This document shows positions 7,149 through 15,116 of a stretch of 48,192 nt of DNA, piece by piece. How positions within the stretch are numbered: position 1 is the stretch's first letter; every line of letters starts with the position of its first letter. The position numbers and the translations under genes were made by a program. The notes below the pieces were generated by a model. The model was not told the DNA's origin. It worked only from the letters and a program-made list of their open reading frames with translations, and made no database searches. This stretch comes from an uncultured Bacilli bacterium (GTDB taxonomy: Bacteria > Bacillota_I > Bacilli_A > RF39 > UBA660), in assembly GCA_947626275.1 (NCBI GenBank), contig CANQRL010000011.1, positions 1 to 48,192 on the forward strand, in the 5' to 3' direction.

Positions 7149-7856
7149 ATGACTGCACATATCGAAGCAAAAAAAGAAGATATCGCGAAGACGGTAATTA
7201 TGCCAGGAGACCCTTTACGGGCGAAGTTTATCGCGGAAACCTATTTAGAAAATCCTAGACTTGTCAATCAAGTAAGAGGAATGTTAGCCTATACAGGAAC
7301 CTATAAAGGAAAAGAAATAACGGTAATGGGATCTGGAATGGGAATGCCAAGTATCGGCATTTATTCTTATGAATTATATAAAGAGTATGATGTTGAAAAC
7401 ATCATTCGGGTTGGAACAGCTGGTTCCTATACGAAAGATTTAAACCTTTACGATCTTTTATTGGTTCAGAAATGTTACTCAGAATCTAGTTTTGGTCGTA
7501 CCCAAAATGGAAGTGAGGACATTTTTAAAGAAGCGAATTTTGCTTTAAATTTCCACATTCAGGAAACTGCAAATGAGTTAGGAAAGCATCTTACCATTGC
7601 TACGATTCACAGTAGTGATGTCTTTTATAAAGAGCAAGATAATTATGAAGAACTCTATCAAAAATATGGTTGTCTTGCCTGTGAGATGGAGTCATTTGCT
7701 CTTTTCCACAACGCTTCTGTTTTAGGAAAAAAGGCAGCTTGTATTTTAACGATTTCGGATAGTTTGGTAACAGGCGAAGAAACGACTAGTGAAGAAAGGC
7801 AACAATCATTCCGCAATATGATGGAATTAGCCTTAGAAACGACATTAAAGTTGTAG
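7149..7856 (+). CDS. deoD: purine-nucleoside phosphorylase (DeoD type)
   Basis: 235 residues, the usual size of hexameric DeoD phosphorylases. Visible motifs: VIMPGDPLRAKFIAE (phosphate loop with GDP.R), GSGMGMPSIGIYSYEL, IIRVGTAGSY, CEMESFALF (ribose-binding M-E) and TISDSLVTGE (Asp that protonates the base). It splits adenosine, inosine and guanosine with phosphate. AGAAGG precedes ATG 7149. It stands 9 nt before the adenosine-deaminase-like gene and probably heads an operon with it and the M16 pair. No promoter stands out in the 40 nt upstream. Confidence 0.96.
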   Translation: MTAHIEAKKEDIAKTVIMPGDPLRAKFIAETYLENPRLVNQVRGMLAYTGTYKGKEITVMGSGMGMPSIGIYSYELYKEYDVENIIRVGTAGSYTKDLNLYDLLLVQKCYSESSFGRTQNGSEDIFKEANFALNFHIQETANELGKHLTIATIHSSDVFYKEQDNYEELYQKYGCLACEMESFALFHNASVLGKKAACILTISDSLVTGEETTSEERQQSFRNMMELALETTLKL

Positions 7857-7864
7857 GTGATGAT

Positions 7865-8827
7865 ATGGATGTGACCATTCCTAAGGTAGAACTCCATGTC
7901 CATTTAGAGGGAAGTGTTCGAATATCTACCCTAGCAGAGTTATCTGGTCTTTCTTTAGAAGAAGCATCCGTCAAGGCAACGACTTCTTCTAATTGTCAAG
8001 ATTGGAAGGAATATCTAAGCTATTATGATTTTCCGATTACTGTTATGCAGACAAAGGAAAGTTTACGAAGAATAGCTCGTGAGTTATCAGAAGATTTAAA
8101 GGAAGACCATGTCATTTATGCGGAGGTTCGTCTTTTTCCTCTTGCCCATACTCACGAAGGGTTGGCAGGAGAGGAAGTTATCGATGCCGTTTTAGAAGGC
8201 TTTCAAGAAGGAGAAATTCCGATTCATCTCATTCTTTGTATGAATCAAGAGGAAGATGTGAAGAGAAACGTCGAAGTAATTCAACTAACGAAACGTTTTT
8301 TAGGAAAAGGCGTTGTTGCTCTAGCCCTACCAGAAAATGAGGATTTTTATGAAACGGAATCTTCTTTAGAACTTTTGAAATTGATTCGGGACTTAAATAT
8401 TCCGTTTATTGATTCAGTAGGACCGAAGAATATGGCACATAATCTTTTAGGGACTTCTAGAGTAGAATATAGAGGCGGATTTGTCCAAAATCGAGACCTT
8501 TTCATGACTTTAAAAGAGAAAAAAATTTTATTAGAGATGTGTCCTACTAGTAATATTCAGACGAAAGTCGTTAAAAATATAAAAGAACATCCCATCGGCA
8601 AAATGTATCAAATGGGAATTCCTGTTTGTATTAATACGGATAATCGGACGATTTCTTTTACTAATTTAGAAAAAGAATACCGATTATTATCTAGTCAATT
8701 TTCTTTAGAGGACTTTTGTACGATGAATAGGATGGCTATAGAAGGTTCTTTTGCTAGTAGAGAGGAAAAAGAAAGATTGAAAGAAGTATTGTATCAATAT
8801 CAGAACCAATTTAAAGAATGGCGGTGA
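7865..8827 (+). CDS. adenosine-deaminase-family protein with substituted catalytic residues
   Basis: 320 residues with the fold signature of adenosine/adenine deaminase: H11-V-H13-LEGS at the N terminus and the family block MCPTSNIQTKVV, followed by INTDN. The chemistry looks broken. Where the family has HAGE (metal His and catalytic Glu) this protein has D183-S-V-G186; where it has RIGHG it has R-V-E-Y202-R; and the Asp-Asp pair of NTDD is D259-N260. Two metal His and one Asp remain. Reading frame and spacing are intact, so it is not a simple frameshift relic. A naive annotation would call it add, but deamination is doubtful. It may be a binding protein or act on another substrate. It follows deoD by 9 nt with GGTGATGAT before the ATG. 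Confidence 0.85.
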   Translation: MDVTIPKVELHVHLEGSVRISTLAELSGLSLEEASVKATTSSNCQDWKEYLSYYDFPITVMQTKESLRRIARELSEDLKEDHVIYAEVRLFPLAHTHEGLAGEEVIDAVLEGFQEGEIPIHLILCMNQEEDVKRNVEVIQLTKRFLGKGVVALALPENEDFYETESSLELLKLIRDLNIPFIDSVGPKNMAHNLLGTSRVEYRGGFVQNRDLFMTLKEKKILLEMCPTSNIQTKVVKNIKEHPIGKMYQMGIPVCINTDNRTISFTNLEKEYRLLSSQFSLEDFCTMNRMAIEGSFASREEKERLKEVLYQYQNQFKEWR

Positions 8828-8831
8828 AAGT

Positions 8832-10121
8832 ATGAAATATCATAAAATAGAAAAAACAAATTATCATTTACATGTAATAGAAACCGATAAGTTTAAAACG
8901 GTTTTTGTGCGCGTCAATTTTAAGAGAAAGTTAGTGAAAGAAGAAATCGTTTTTCGCAATATGTTAGTGAATGTCTTATTTGAATCAACGGCGAAGTATC
9001 CAACGAAGAGATTAATGGAGATTCAAACAGAGGAGCTCTATGAATTAGGATATCGTGGTTCGAACTATGCCTCTGGTAAGTATAGTATTATGGGATTGGA
9101 TGCCATTTTCTTAAATCCGAAGTATACGGAAAAAGGAATGCTAGAGGAGTCATTCGCCTTTTTAGGAGAGATTCTTTTTCATCCCAATGTTGATAAGGAT
9201 GGATTTGCTCAAGAGGGGTATAATATCGCTCGTCATAGCCTAGAGGATTACTTAGACTCTTTAAAAGAAAATCCTGATTCCTATGCCCATATGCGACTAT
9301 TGGAGGAGATGGAACCCAATACAGTTTTATCTTATCGAGGATGTGGTTATCCAGAAGATTTAAAGAAAGTCACACGGAAAAAACTCTACCAATATTATCA
9401 AAAAGTTTTAAAAGAAGATGCGGTTGATATTTTTGTTATTGGTGATGTCAAAGCCAAAGAAGTAGAGAAGTTGATCGAAAAGTATTATCCATTTACCACT
9501 CGGAATTATCAGAGTGACAGTCATTTCTATCAGGCTTTGAAAGTTCATGAAAACGTCTTGTTCCGAAAAGAGGAAGCCGATTTAAAACAGAGTAAATTAT
9601 TAATCGGTTGTCAAATTAAAAAAGCTACTGATTTTGAACTTCGCTATGTTTTAAATGTTTTAAATTACATTCTAGGAGGAAGTCCTAATTCGAAGTTATT
9701 TCAAAATGTGCGGGAGAAGAATTCTCTTTGCTATAGCATTTCTTCTTCTTCGCAACCACTTGTTAGTATTCTAACGATTAAGGCAGGAATTAATGCTTGG
9801 GAATATGACCGTGCCTGCGCTCTTATTTTAGAACAGTTAGAAGATATCAAGAATGGTAAGTTTGAAGATAAAGAAATAGAAAATGCCATTATTACCTATA
9901 AAAATAGTTTAAAATCCTATGAGGATAATCCTGAGAGCATGATTTCTCTTTATGCTGGGGTTGAATATTTACAGGCAGATACAATGGAAAACAGAATCAA
10001 AAAGATTGAAAAAGTGGATCGAGAAAGCGTTATCGCATTAGCTGCTAAAATCAAACTAGATACCATCTTTTTCTTAGAAGGGAAGGAAGAATATGGAAAA
10101 GAATCATTTGAAACATTTTGA
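8832..10121 (+). CDS. M16-family protein, non-catalytic partner (YmfF-like)
   Basis: 429 residues of M16 (insulinase-like) fold. The zinc motif HxxEH is absent from the N-terminal domain, as in B. subtilis YmfF. The GGSPNSKLFQNVREKNSLCYSI region typical of the second domain is present (about residues 285-305). YmfF/YmfH pairs are annotated as associated with the 5-aminopentanol modification of elongation factor P. The gene begins 4 nt after the preceding stop and overlaps the catalytic partner by 29 nt, so the two are probably translated together. Confidence 0.88.
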   Translation: MKYHKIEKTNYHLHVIETDKFKTVFVRVNFKRKLVKEEIVFRNMLVNVLFESTAKYPTKRLMEIQTEELYELGYRGSNYASGKYSIMGLDAIFLNPKYTEKGMLEESFAFLGEILFHPNVDKDGFAQEGYNIARHSLEDYLDSLKENPDSYAHMRLLEEMEPNTVLSYRGCGYPEDLKKVTRKKLYQYYQKVLKEDAVDIFVIGDVKAKEVEKLIEKYYPFTTRNYQSDSHFYQALKVHENVLFRKEEADLKQSKLLIGCQIKKATDFELRYVLNVLNYILGGSPNSKLFQNVREKNSLCYSISSSSQPLVSILTIKAGINAWEYDRACALILEQLEDIKNGKFEDKEIENAIITYKNSLKSYEDNPESMISLYAGVEYLQADTMENRIKKIEKVDRESVIALAAKIKLDTIFFLEGKEEYGKESFETF

Positions 10122-11358
10122 TTTAGATTTATATCAAGAAACCCTTCCAAATGGTTTATTAGTAAATATCATCCCAAAACCAGGAAATAATGTTTATGCC
10201 ACCTTTGTGACAAAGTATGGAAGCTTCGATAATGTCTTTGTCCCTCAAGGAAAGAAAAAAAGTTATGAGGCTCCTATGGGGGTTGCTCACTTTTTGGAAC
10301 ACAAAGTATTTGAACAAAAAGATGGGGAAGATCCTTTTGCGTTTTATACCAAGAATGGAGCAGATGCGAATGCGAGTACTTCTTATCTTCGCACGTGTTA
10401 TTTATTCTCTGGACCAGAACATGTCGAAGAAAATATCGAATACTTATTAGATTTTGTTCAAAATCCTTATTTTACGGATGAAAATGTAGAGAAGGAAAAA
10501 GGAATCATTGAGCAAGAAATCAAGATGTATGATGATATTCCTTATTGGAAGTTGTATGAGAAAAATCTCTTTAATACCTTTTTGAAACATCCTCTTCGCT
10601 ATCCAATCGCAGGAACGGTAGAAAGTATTTCTAAGATTACAAAGGAGGATTTGTACACGTGTTATGATACGTTTTATCATCCTTCTAATATGTTTCTAAC
10701 GGTTGTTGGAAATGTGAATCCTGATACGGTCATGGATTGTGTTCGGAAAAATCAAGCGAAAAAGAACTATGAGAAAAGAGGACCTATTATCCGCAAGGAA
10801 GTAGAAGAGCCTGATCGCGTATTTAAAAAGCAAGAAGAGATTGTTGGCGATGTAGAAATTCCGAAACTTTCGGTCGCTTATAAAATTAACGCCCAGGATA
10901 TGGATAAGAATCGTCTTCGTAACTATTTAAGCTTTTTCTTCGATTTACGGTTTGGTTCTACTTCTCTATTGCGGGAACGTTTGAAAAGAGAAAACGCTAT
11001 TACGGGTGGTTTTAGTATTGATATCATGGAGGCTGGAAAACACATTTTGTGTATGGTATCCGTTGATTCCAAAAAGCCAGAGTATGTTTTAGAGGAAATG
11101 AATAAAGAAATTTCTGATAAAACGATTACGGCTTTGGAAGTTGAAAGAAAGAAAAAAACTTTGAAAAGTGCTTGCATTTATCAAAGCGATAGTGTTTATT
11201 CTATCTGTGATCACGTCAATAGTAATCTTCTCCACTATGGTTCCATTTTTCTAGATGAGTATTCTTGGATTGATTCTTTCTGTTTAGAAGAGGCGGAAGA
11301 AATGATTTCGAAGATTACCTTTGAACACCAATCCTCTGTGATTTTAAAACGTAAGTAG
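10093..11358 (+). CDS. M16-family zinc protease, catalytic partner (YmfH-like)
   Basis: 421 residues. The zinc site is present: AHFLEHKVFE (HxxEH) about residue 65, with the second Glu in EKEKGIIEQEIKMYDD about 75 residues later. LRERLKRENAITGGFSID marks the C-terminal domain. It should form the active half of a two-chamber M16 heterodimer with the gene before it. The start ATG 10093 lies inside the upstream gene, preceded by GGAAGGAAG. The substrate is not known from sequence; linkage to EF-P modification is known for the family in Bacillus. Confidence 0.9.
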   Translation: MEKNHLKHFDLDLYQETLPNGLLVNIIPKPGNNVYATFVTKYGSFDNVFVPQGKKKSYEAPMGVAHFLEHKVFEQKDGEDPFAFYTKNGADANASTSYLRTCYLFSGPEHVEENIEYLLDFVQNPYFTDENVEKEKGIIEQEIKMYDDIPYWKLYEKNLFNTFLKHPLRYPIAGTVESISKITKEDLYTCYDTFYHPSNMFLTVVGNVNPDTVMDCVRKNQAKKNYEKRGPIIRKEVEEPDRVFKKQEEIVGDVEIPKLSVAYKINAQDMDKNRLRNYLSFFFDLRFGSTSLLRERLKRENAITGGFSIDIMEAGKHILCMVSVDSKKPEYVLEEMNKEISDKTITALEVERKKKTLKSACIYQSDSVYSICDHVNSNLLHYGSIFLDEYSWIDSFCLEEAEEMISKITFEHQSSVILKRK

Positions 11359-11361
11359 GTA

Positions 11362-11390
11362 TTGATTTATTTTGATAAGTATGATAAATT
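11362..11390 (+). promoter_or_regulatory. candidate promoter of secG
   Basis: TTGATT (11362-11367), 17 nt, TAAATT (11385-11390) with TG two bases ahead of the -10 (extended form). Confidence 0.45.
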
Positions 11391-11416
11391 ATTAGGTAGT
11401 CAAAGGAGGTAATTAG

Positions 11417-11632
11417 GTGAAAATATTATTAATTATTGTATCCGTTTTCTTAATTGCCATAGTTTTATTGCAAAGTGGAAAAGCAGAAAGTACTGCGAAT
11501 ATTATGAGTGGTAGTAACAGTGATTTATTTAGTAATCGGAAAGAGCGTGGAGGAGAACTCTTTATTACGAGATTAACATTTGCTCTCGGAGTTGCCTTCT
11601 TCATTGTTTGTATCATTATGTCAAGAAACTAA
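11417..11632 (+). CDS. secG: SecG, protein-export membrane protein
   Basis: 71 residues with two hydrophobic helices (about 2-19 and 50-68) and between them the SecG loop pattern VLLQSGKAESTANIMSGSNSDLFSNR. SecG is the small subunit of the SecYEG translocon and assists SecA. The start is GTG 11417, with AAAGGAGGT 6-8 nt ahead. Single-gene unit ending in a strong terminator. Confidence 0.93.
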   Translation: MKILLIIVSVFLIAIVLLQSGKAESTANIMSGSNSDLFSNRKERGGELFITRLTFALGVAFFIVCIIMSRN

Positions 11633-11654
11633 GGAAACTTAGTTTTTTCTTTTT
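11626..11654 (+). terminator. intrinsic terminator of secG
   Basis: AAACTAAG, GAAA loop, CTTAGTTT and then a T-rich tract. The stop codon is inside the stem. Its 16-nt core ACTAAGGAAACTTAGT is identical to that of the ppdK terminator. Confidence 0.9.
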
Positions 11655-11677
11655 ATGACATGAAAATGAGAAATACA

Positions 11678-11686
11678 TGATATAAT
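11678..11686 (+). promoter_or_regulatory. extended -10 promoter of dnaB
   Basis: TGATATAAT (TG-n-TATAAT), 20 nt before the ATG. A good -35 at 17 nt is not seen. Confidence 0.65.
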
Positions 11687-11706
11687 GAATATGAGGTGAG
11701 TAGTCT

Positions 11707-12978
11707 ATGGATCAGGTTCTACCAGCAGATACTTTTATTGTGATAAATAAGACGGTCTTGCAAGATGATCGAAAAATTTTAATTAGTCTCTATGAGCCTT
11801 TGATTGGTGGTCTTGCTATCAATTTATACAATACTTTATGGACGTATTTAGATCATTTAGAACTGATTTCCACAGAATATACGCACAATACGTTATTAAA
11901 TACGATGATGATTAGTGTATCTGAAATGATGGATGCACGACTTAAACTAGAAGGGATTGGTCTTTTAAAAACCTATGTCAAAAAGGGAAGTGTCAATAAT
12001 TTCATCTATGAACTCTATTCTCCTGTTAGTGCGAAAGAGTTTTTAAACAATCCCATTCTTTCTACCGCCCTTTATAATGCACTTGGCAAAGTAGAATATG
12101 ATAGAGTAGTAGAATATTTTAAGATTCCTAGCGTTAATTTAAAAAATTATGAGGATATTACAGCGAAGTTTAGCGATATTTTTTCTTGGACGAGTTCCTC
12201 TCTTCGCGAAATTGAAATCTACAATTTGAAGAATAAAACGACTCGCCCATTAGAGATGATTTCGAAAATTGATTTCAACACGATTTTTAGTTTAATTCCC
12301 GAAGAAATTTTAAATGTTCGAAGTGTCACAAAAGAGATGAAGAATTTTCTGATGAAAATTTCTTTTATCTATAACTATGACAATGAGATGATGGTAGAGC
12401 TCATTCGCAATTCGGTGACGGAAAAGCATACGATTGATAAAGCGAAGTTACGGGAACTTGCCGATAAGTATTATCAGTTTGAAAACTTTGGTAAATTGCC
12501 AAGCCTAATCTATAAGAATCAACCAGAATATTTGCGTACCACAAAAACAGGGGTTTCTAAGAGAATGCAGATGATCCATATGTTTGAGACGACCAGTCCC
12601 TATGATTTTATCGCTAGTAAATATAAAACGGGAAATCCTTCTAGTAGTGATTTAAAACTGATTTCTTACTTGTTAATCGACTTAGACTTGAAGCCGGGAG
12701 TTGTCAATGTCCTTGTCGATTATGTTTTAAAGATTAATCGAAATAAATTGACCAAAAGTTTTGTCGATACGATTGCTGCTCAGTGGAAAAAGAGCAATAT
12801 TGAAACGGTCGAAGATGCGATGAATATCGCCGAAGAGGAATATCATAATCGGCAAAAACAAGCTTCTAAGAAAGTAGTGAAAGAAGCGAAAACGCCAAGT
12901 TGGTATCATCAAGAAATTGAAGAAAATTTAGCGACCGATGAAGAAATTCAAAAGTTGGAAGAGATGTTAAGAGGGTAA
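11707..12978 (+). CDS. dnaB: DnaB, replication initiation and membrane attachment protein (Bacillus type)
   Basis: 423 residues. This is the Firmicutes DnaB helicase co-loader, not the helicase. The N-terminal winged-helix region starts LPADTFIVINKTVLQDDRKIL and continues SLYEPLIGGLAINLYNTLW; the C-terminal DnaD-like domain includes LIDLDLKPGVVNVLVDYVL and a YHNRQ helix. It works with DnaD and DnaI to load the replicative helicase at oriC and at restart sites. dnaI follows after one base, as in B. subtilis. GAGGTGAG precedes the ATG. Confidence 0.93.
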   Translation: MDQVLPADTFIVINKTVLQDDRKILISLYEPLIGGLAINLYNTLWTYLDHLELISTEYTHNTLLNTMMISVSEMMDARLKLEGIGLLKTYVKKGSVNNFIYELYSPVSAKEFLNNPILSTALYNALGKVEYDRVVEYFKIPSVNLKNYEDITAKFSDIFSWTSSSLREIEIYNLKNKTTRPLEMISKIDFNTIFSLIPEEILNVRSVTKEMKNFLMKISFIYNYDNEMMVELIRNSVTEKHTIDKAKLRELADKYYQFENFGKLPSLIYKNQPEYLRTTKTGVSKRMQMIHMFETTSPYDFIASKYKTGNPSSSDLKLISYLLIDLDLKPGVVNVLVDYVLKINRNKLTKSFVDTIAAQWKKSNIETVEDAMNIAEEEYHNRQKQASKKVVKEAKTPSWYHQEIEENLATDEEIQKLEEMLRG

Positions 12979-12979
12979 A

Positions 12980-13882
12980 ATGGAAGCATTAAAGAAAAGT
13001 TTAAATGGAAAAGACATTGTGAAAATTGATTTGGATAAAGAATATGAAGAAGCACTTAAAAATCCGGTTTTTCAAGAAATCGTTAAGAAGACTCGTCTTT
13101 CCAAAGATGAATTAAAAAATTATACCTCTTCGTTAGAAGATGCTGCTTTGGAATATGGACATTGTCTAGAATGTAAAAATCTTTTGGACTGCCCCAATCG
13201 GATGCGAGGACACGTCTATTTTCCACGCGTTCAGAAAGGCATTTTAGATTTCGAGTATAAACCATGTGCTTTTCAAAAAAAGTTAGAAAAAGAAACTTTA
13301 TACCAACGAAATGTAGCTTACTTCTCGGTTCCGAAAACGCTTCAAGAAGCTTCTATGAATAGTATTTTTAAAAAGGATAAAAGTCGTTTTGATGCGATTT
13401 TATGGATAGGGGACTTTTTAAAGAAGTATGAGGAAGGAAATTCCTATAAGGGACTTTATCTCTTTGGCAATTTTGGTTGTGGCAAGTCTTATTTGATTGC
13501 TGCTTTGTTCAATGAATTAGCGAAGAAAAACTGTAGAAGCGCGATGGTCTTCTGGCCAGAATTTTTAAGACAGGCTTTTTATGACGATTTTAAAGATAAG
13601 TTTGAAGTAATTAAAAAAGTTCCACTTCTCTTAATCGATGACATTGGAGCCGAAAATGTTACGGCTTGGACAAGGGATGAGATTTTATGCCCTTTACTTC
13701 AGTATCGGATGGAAGAGGGATTAACTACTTTTTTTACCTCTAATTTATCCCTAGAAGAGTTAGAAGAACACCTATCTGTTTCGAAATCAGGAGTAGAAAA
13801 GATTAAAGCGGGACGGATTGTTTCCCGAGTAAAGCAATTAGCAGAACCGCTCAATATGATTAGTAAAAACTTAAGAAAATAG
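12980..13882 (+). CDS. dnaI: DnaI, helicase loader ATPase
   Basis: 300 residues. N-terminal zinc-binding Cys at 62, 65, 71 and 96 (HCLECKNLLDC...C). AAA+ domain with Walker A GNFGCGKS at 163-170 and Walker B VPLLLIDDIGAE, then the TRDEILCPLLQYR sensor region. It loads the replicative helicase onto DNA together with DnaB and DnaD. It starts 1 nt after the dnaB stop codon. The operon seems to end here, as the next transcript starts at a promoter 10 nt downstream. Confidence 0.94.
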   Translation: MEALKKSLNGKDIVKIDLDKEYEEALKNPVFQEIVKKTRLSKDELKNYTSSLEDAALEYGHCLECKNLLDCPNRMRGHVYFPRVQKGILDFEYKPCAFQKKLEKETLYQRNVAYFSVPKTLQEASMNSIFKKDKSRFDAILWIGDFLKKYEEGNSYKGLYLFGNFGCGKSYLIAALFNELAKKNCRSAMVFWPEFLRQAFYDDFKDKFEVIKKVPLLLIDDIGAENVTAWTRDEILCPLLQYRMEEGLTTFFTSNLSLEELEEHLSVSKSGVEKIKAGRIVSRVKQLAEPLNMISKNLRK

Positions 13883-13891
13883 AAAAAAGAC

Positions 13892-13920
13892 TTAACAAAC
13901 GAGATAGAATATGTTACAAT
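13892..13920 (+). promoter_or_regulatory. promoter of the threonine T-box transcript
   Basis: TTAACA (13892-13897), 17 nt, TACAAT (13915-13920), directly ahead of the T-box leader. Confidence 0.75.
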
Positions 13921-13925
13921 GAGAT

Positions 13926-14138
13926 TGTCAAGGGCAAAGATTAGGACATGGTGATAGACTGAACTTTGAAAGCGAATTAGGGATGGTGGAAGCCTAAGCA
14001 GAGAAGTTTATCATTACTACCTAGGAGCTGACTTCGAAAGAATGTTCCGGAGAAATCCGTTATCAAAAAAAGTGACAAGGTAGGATGGTACCGCGTTTAT
14101 ACGCTCCTTATATGTAAAATATAAGGAGCTTTTTATTT
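13926..14138 (+). promoter_or_regulatory. T-box riboswitch, threonine (specifier ACC)
   Basis: The leader shows a long stem I, a T-box core TAGGATGGTACCGCG (14081-14095), a Rho-independent terminator (14103-14138) and no open frame. The specifier is ACC at 14019-14021, in the frame ACT-ACC-TAG; the second T-box of this window has TTC in the identical frame ACT-TTC-TAG, which fixes the reading. Uncharged tRNA-Thr should favour the antiterminator and allow transcription of the next gene and thrS. The 5' end is set about 6 nt after the -10 box. Confidence 0.92.
14103..14138 (+). terminator. regulated terminator of the threonine T-box
   Basis: GCTCCTTATAT, 5-nt loop GTAAA, ATATAAGGAGC, then TTTTTATTT. 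Confidence 0.92.
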
Positions 14139-14150
14139 GGGGAGGAAATT

Positions 14151-15116
14151 ATGAGTAAAAAAAAGAAAAAATGTAGTTGGGGTAATATGCGAAATTTAAA
14201 CGTGCAATCTTTTTTAGAGAAATATTATGGGATTAGTCACGAAGGAATTTCTAGTATGACCCATAAAGTAGCGAGTAGTTTTTTTCCGCAATTAAAGAGA
14301 GCTTCTTTTGATTATATTCAAAAGAATCCAGAATTGGTGTCGACAGGAAAGATTGTTTTAGTAGAAGATGTAGAACACTTTATGGCCCCTTATTTTATGC
14401 CAGAAGAACCTGTGGATACTTTAACAGGCTGTGATGAAAGAGAACGAACCATCAAACAAATTGTCGATACGTTTGATCAAATTAAAGAAAACAATTTAGA
14501 GGGATTATTGATAGTGGAAGGGGACGATTCCGTCGATTCCTACTTATATCATCCTTCTATTTTGCATAATCGTTTTTTAGAGTATGGATGTCTAGGAGAA
14601 ATGATGGATGCGACTATGAATCATACCGGACTTTTTCTCCGAAATAATGGCGATTTAGTAGGATACGAGGTATTATCGCATGGCAACAATACGTATCGTA
14701 CGATGCAGCTATCTCCACTTACGAGACAGGCCGTCGGTCTTACGGGACGAACCGATGCGATTGCGATTGTTTTTGAGGACGATATTTTAAAACTGATTGT
14801 CGATGGAGCAGTCAATATGGAAGAGGATGGACTTTCGCTTCAAAAAGATTTGCTAGGAATTTTTCCTTATGCTCCTATGACGACAAAGGAAGAGGAAGTA
14901 ACTACTTCAATCGTGCCTCCAGATACTTATACATTTGCCAACATGCCAGTCTATGAACTAGAACAGTTAATGCATGTCTACCGAGCTTCTGGACAGGCTG
15001 CTTATTATCACATCGTTCGAAGAGAACTTGTCAAAAGAACAAAATCTTCAAAAGAATTTCGAAGAGAAAAAGAAAAATTGAAAATAAAAGAAATGGAAGA
15101 AGGAGAAGAATCATGA
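14151..15116 (+). CDS. divergent DisA_N/diadenylate-cyclase-like protein under T-box control
   Basis: 321 residues. The middle resembles the DAC (DisA_N, PF02457) fold: EGLLIVEGDD (family GALIVLG.), LGEMMDATMNHTGLFLRNNG, SPLTRQAVGLTGRTDAIAIV (family GTRHRAALG.SE.TDA..IV) and IVDGAVNMEEDG. The catalytic DGA is replaced by H158-T-G160 and RHR by L190-T-R192, keeping only the last Arg, so cyclase activity is doubtful. The N terminus is Lys-rich (SKKKKKC) and the C terminus is charged and helical. No membrane segment. GGGGAGG precedes the ATG; its end overlaps thrS by 4 nt, so it is under the threonine T-box. The homology is my reading of the pattern, not a search result; otherwise it is an unknown protein. 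Confidence 0.55.
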   Translation: MSKKKKKCSWGNMRNLNVQSFLEKYYGISHEGISSMTHKVASSFFPQLKRASFDYIQKNPELVSTGKIVLVEDVEHFMAPYFMPEEPVDTLTGCDERERTIKQIVDTFDQIKENNLEGLLIVEGDDSVDSYLYHPSILHNRFLEYGCLGEMMDATMNHTGLFLRNNGDLVGYEVLSHGNNTYRTMQLSPLTRQAVGLTGRTDAIAIVFEDDILKLIVDGAVNMEEDGLSLQKDLLGIFPYAPMTTKEEEVTTSIVPPDTYTFANMPVYELEQLMHVYRASGQAAYYHIVRRELVKRTKSSKEFRREKEKLKIKEMEEGEES

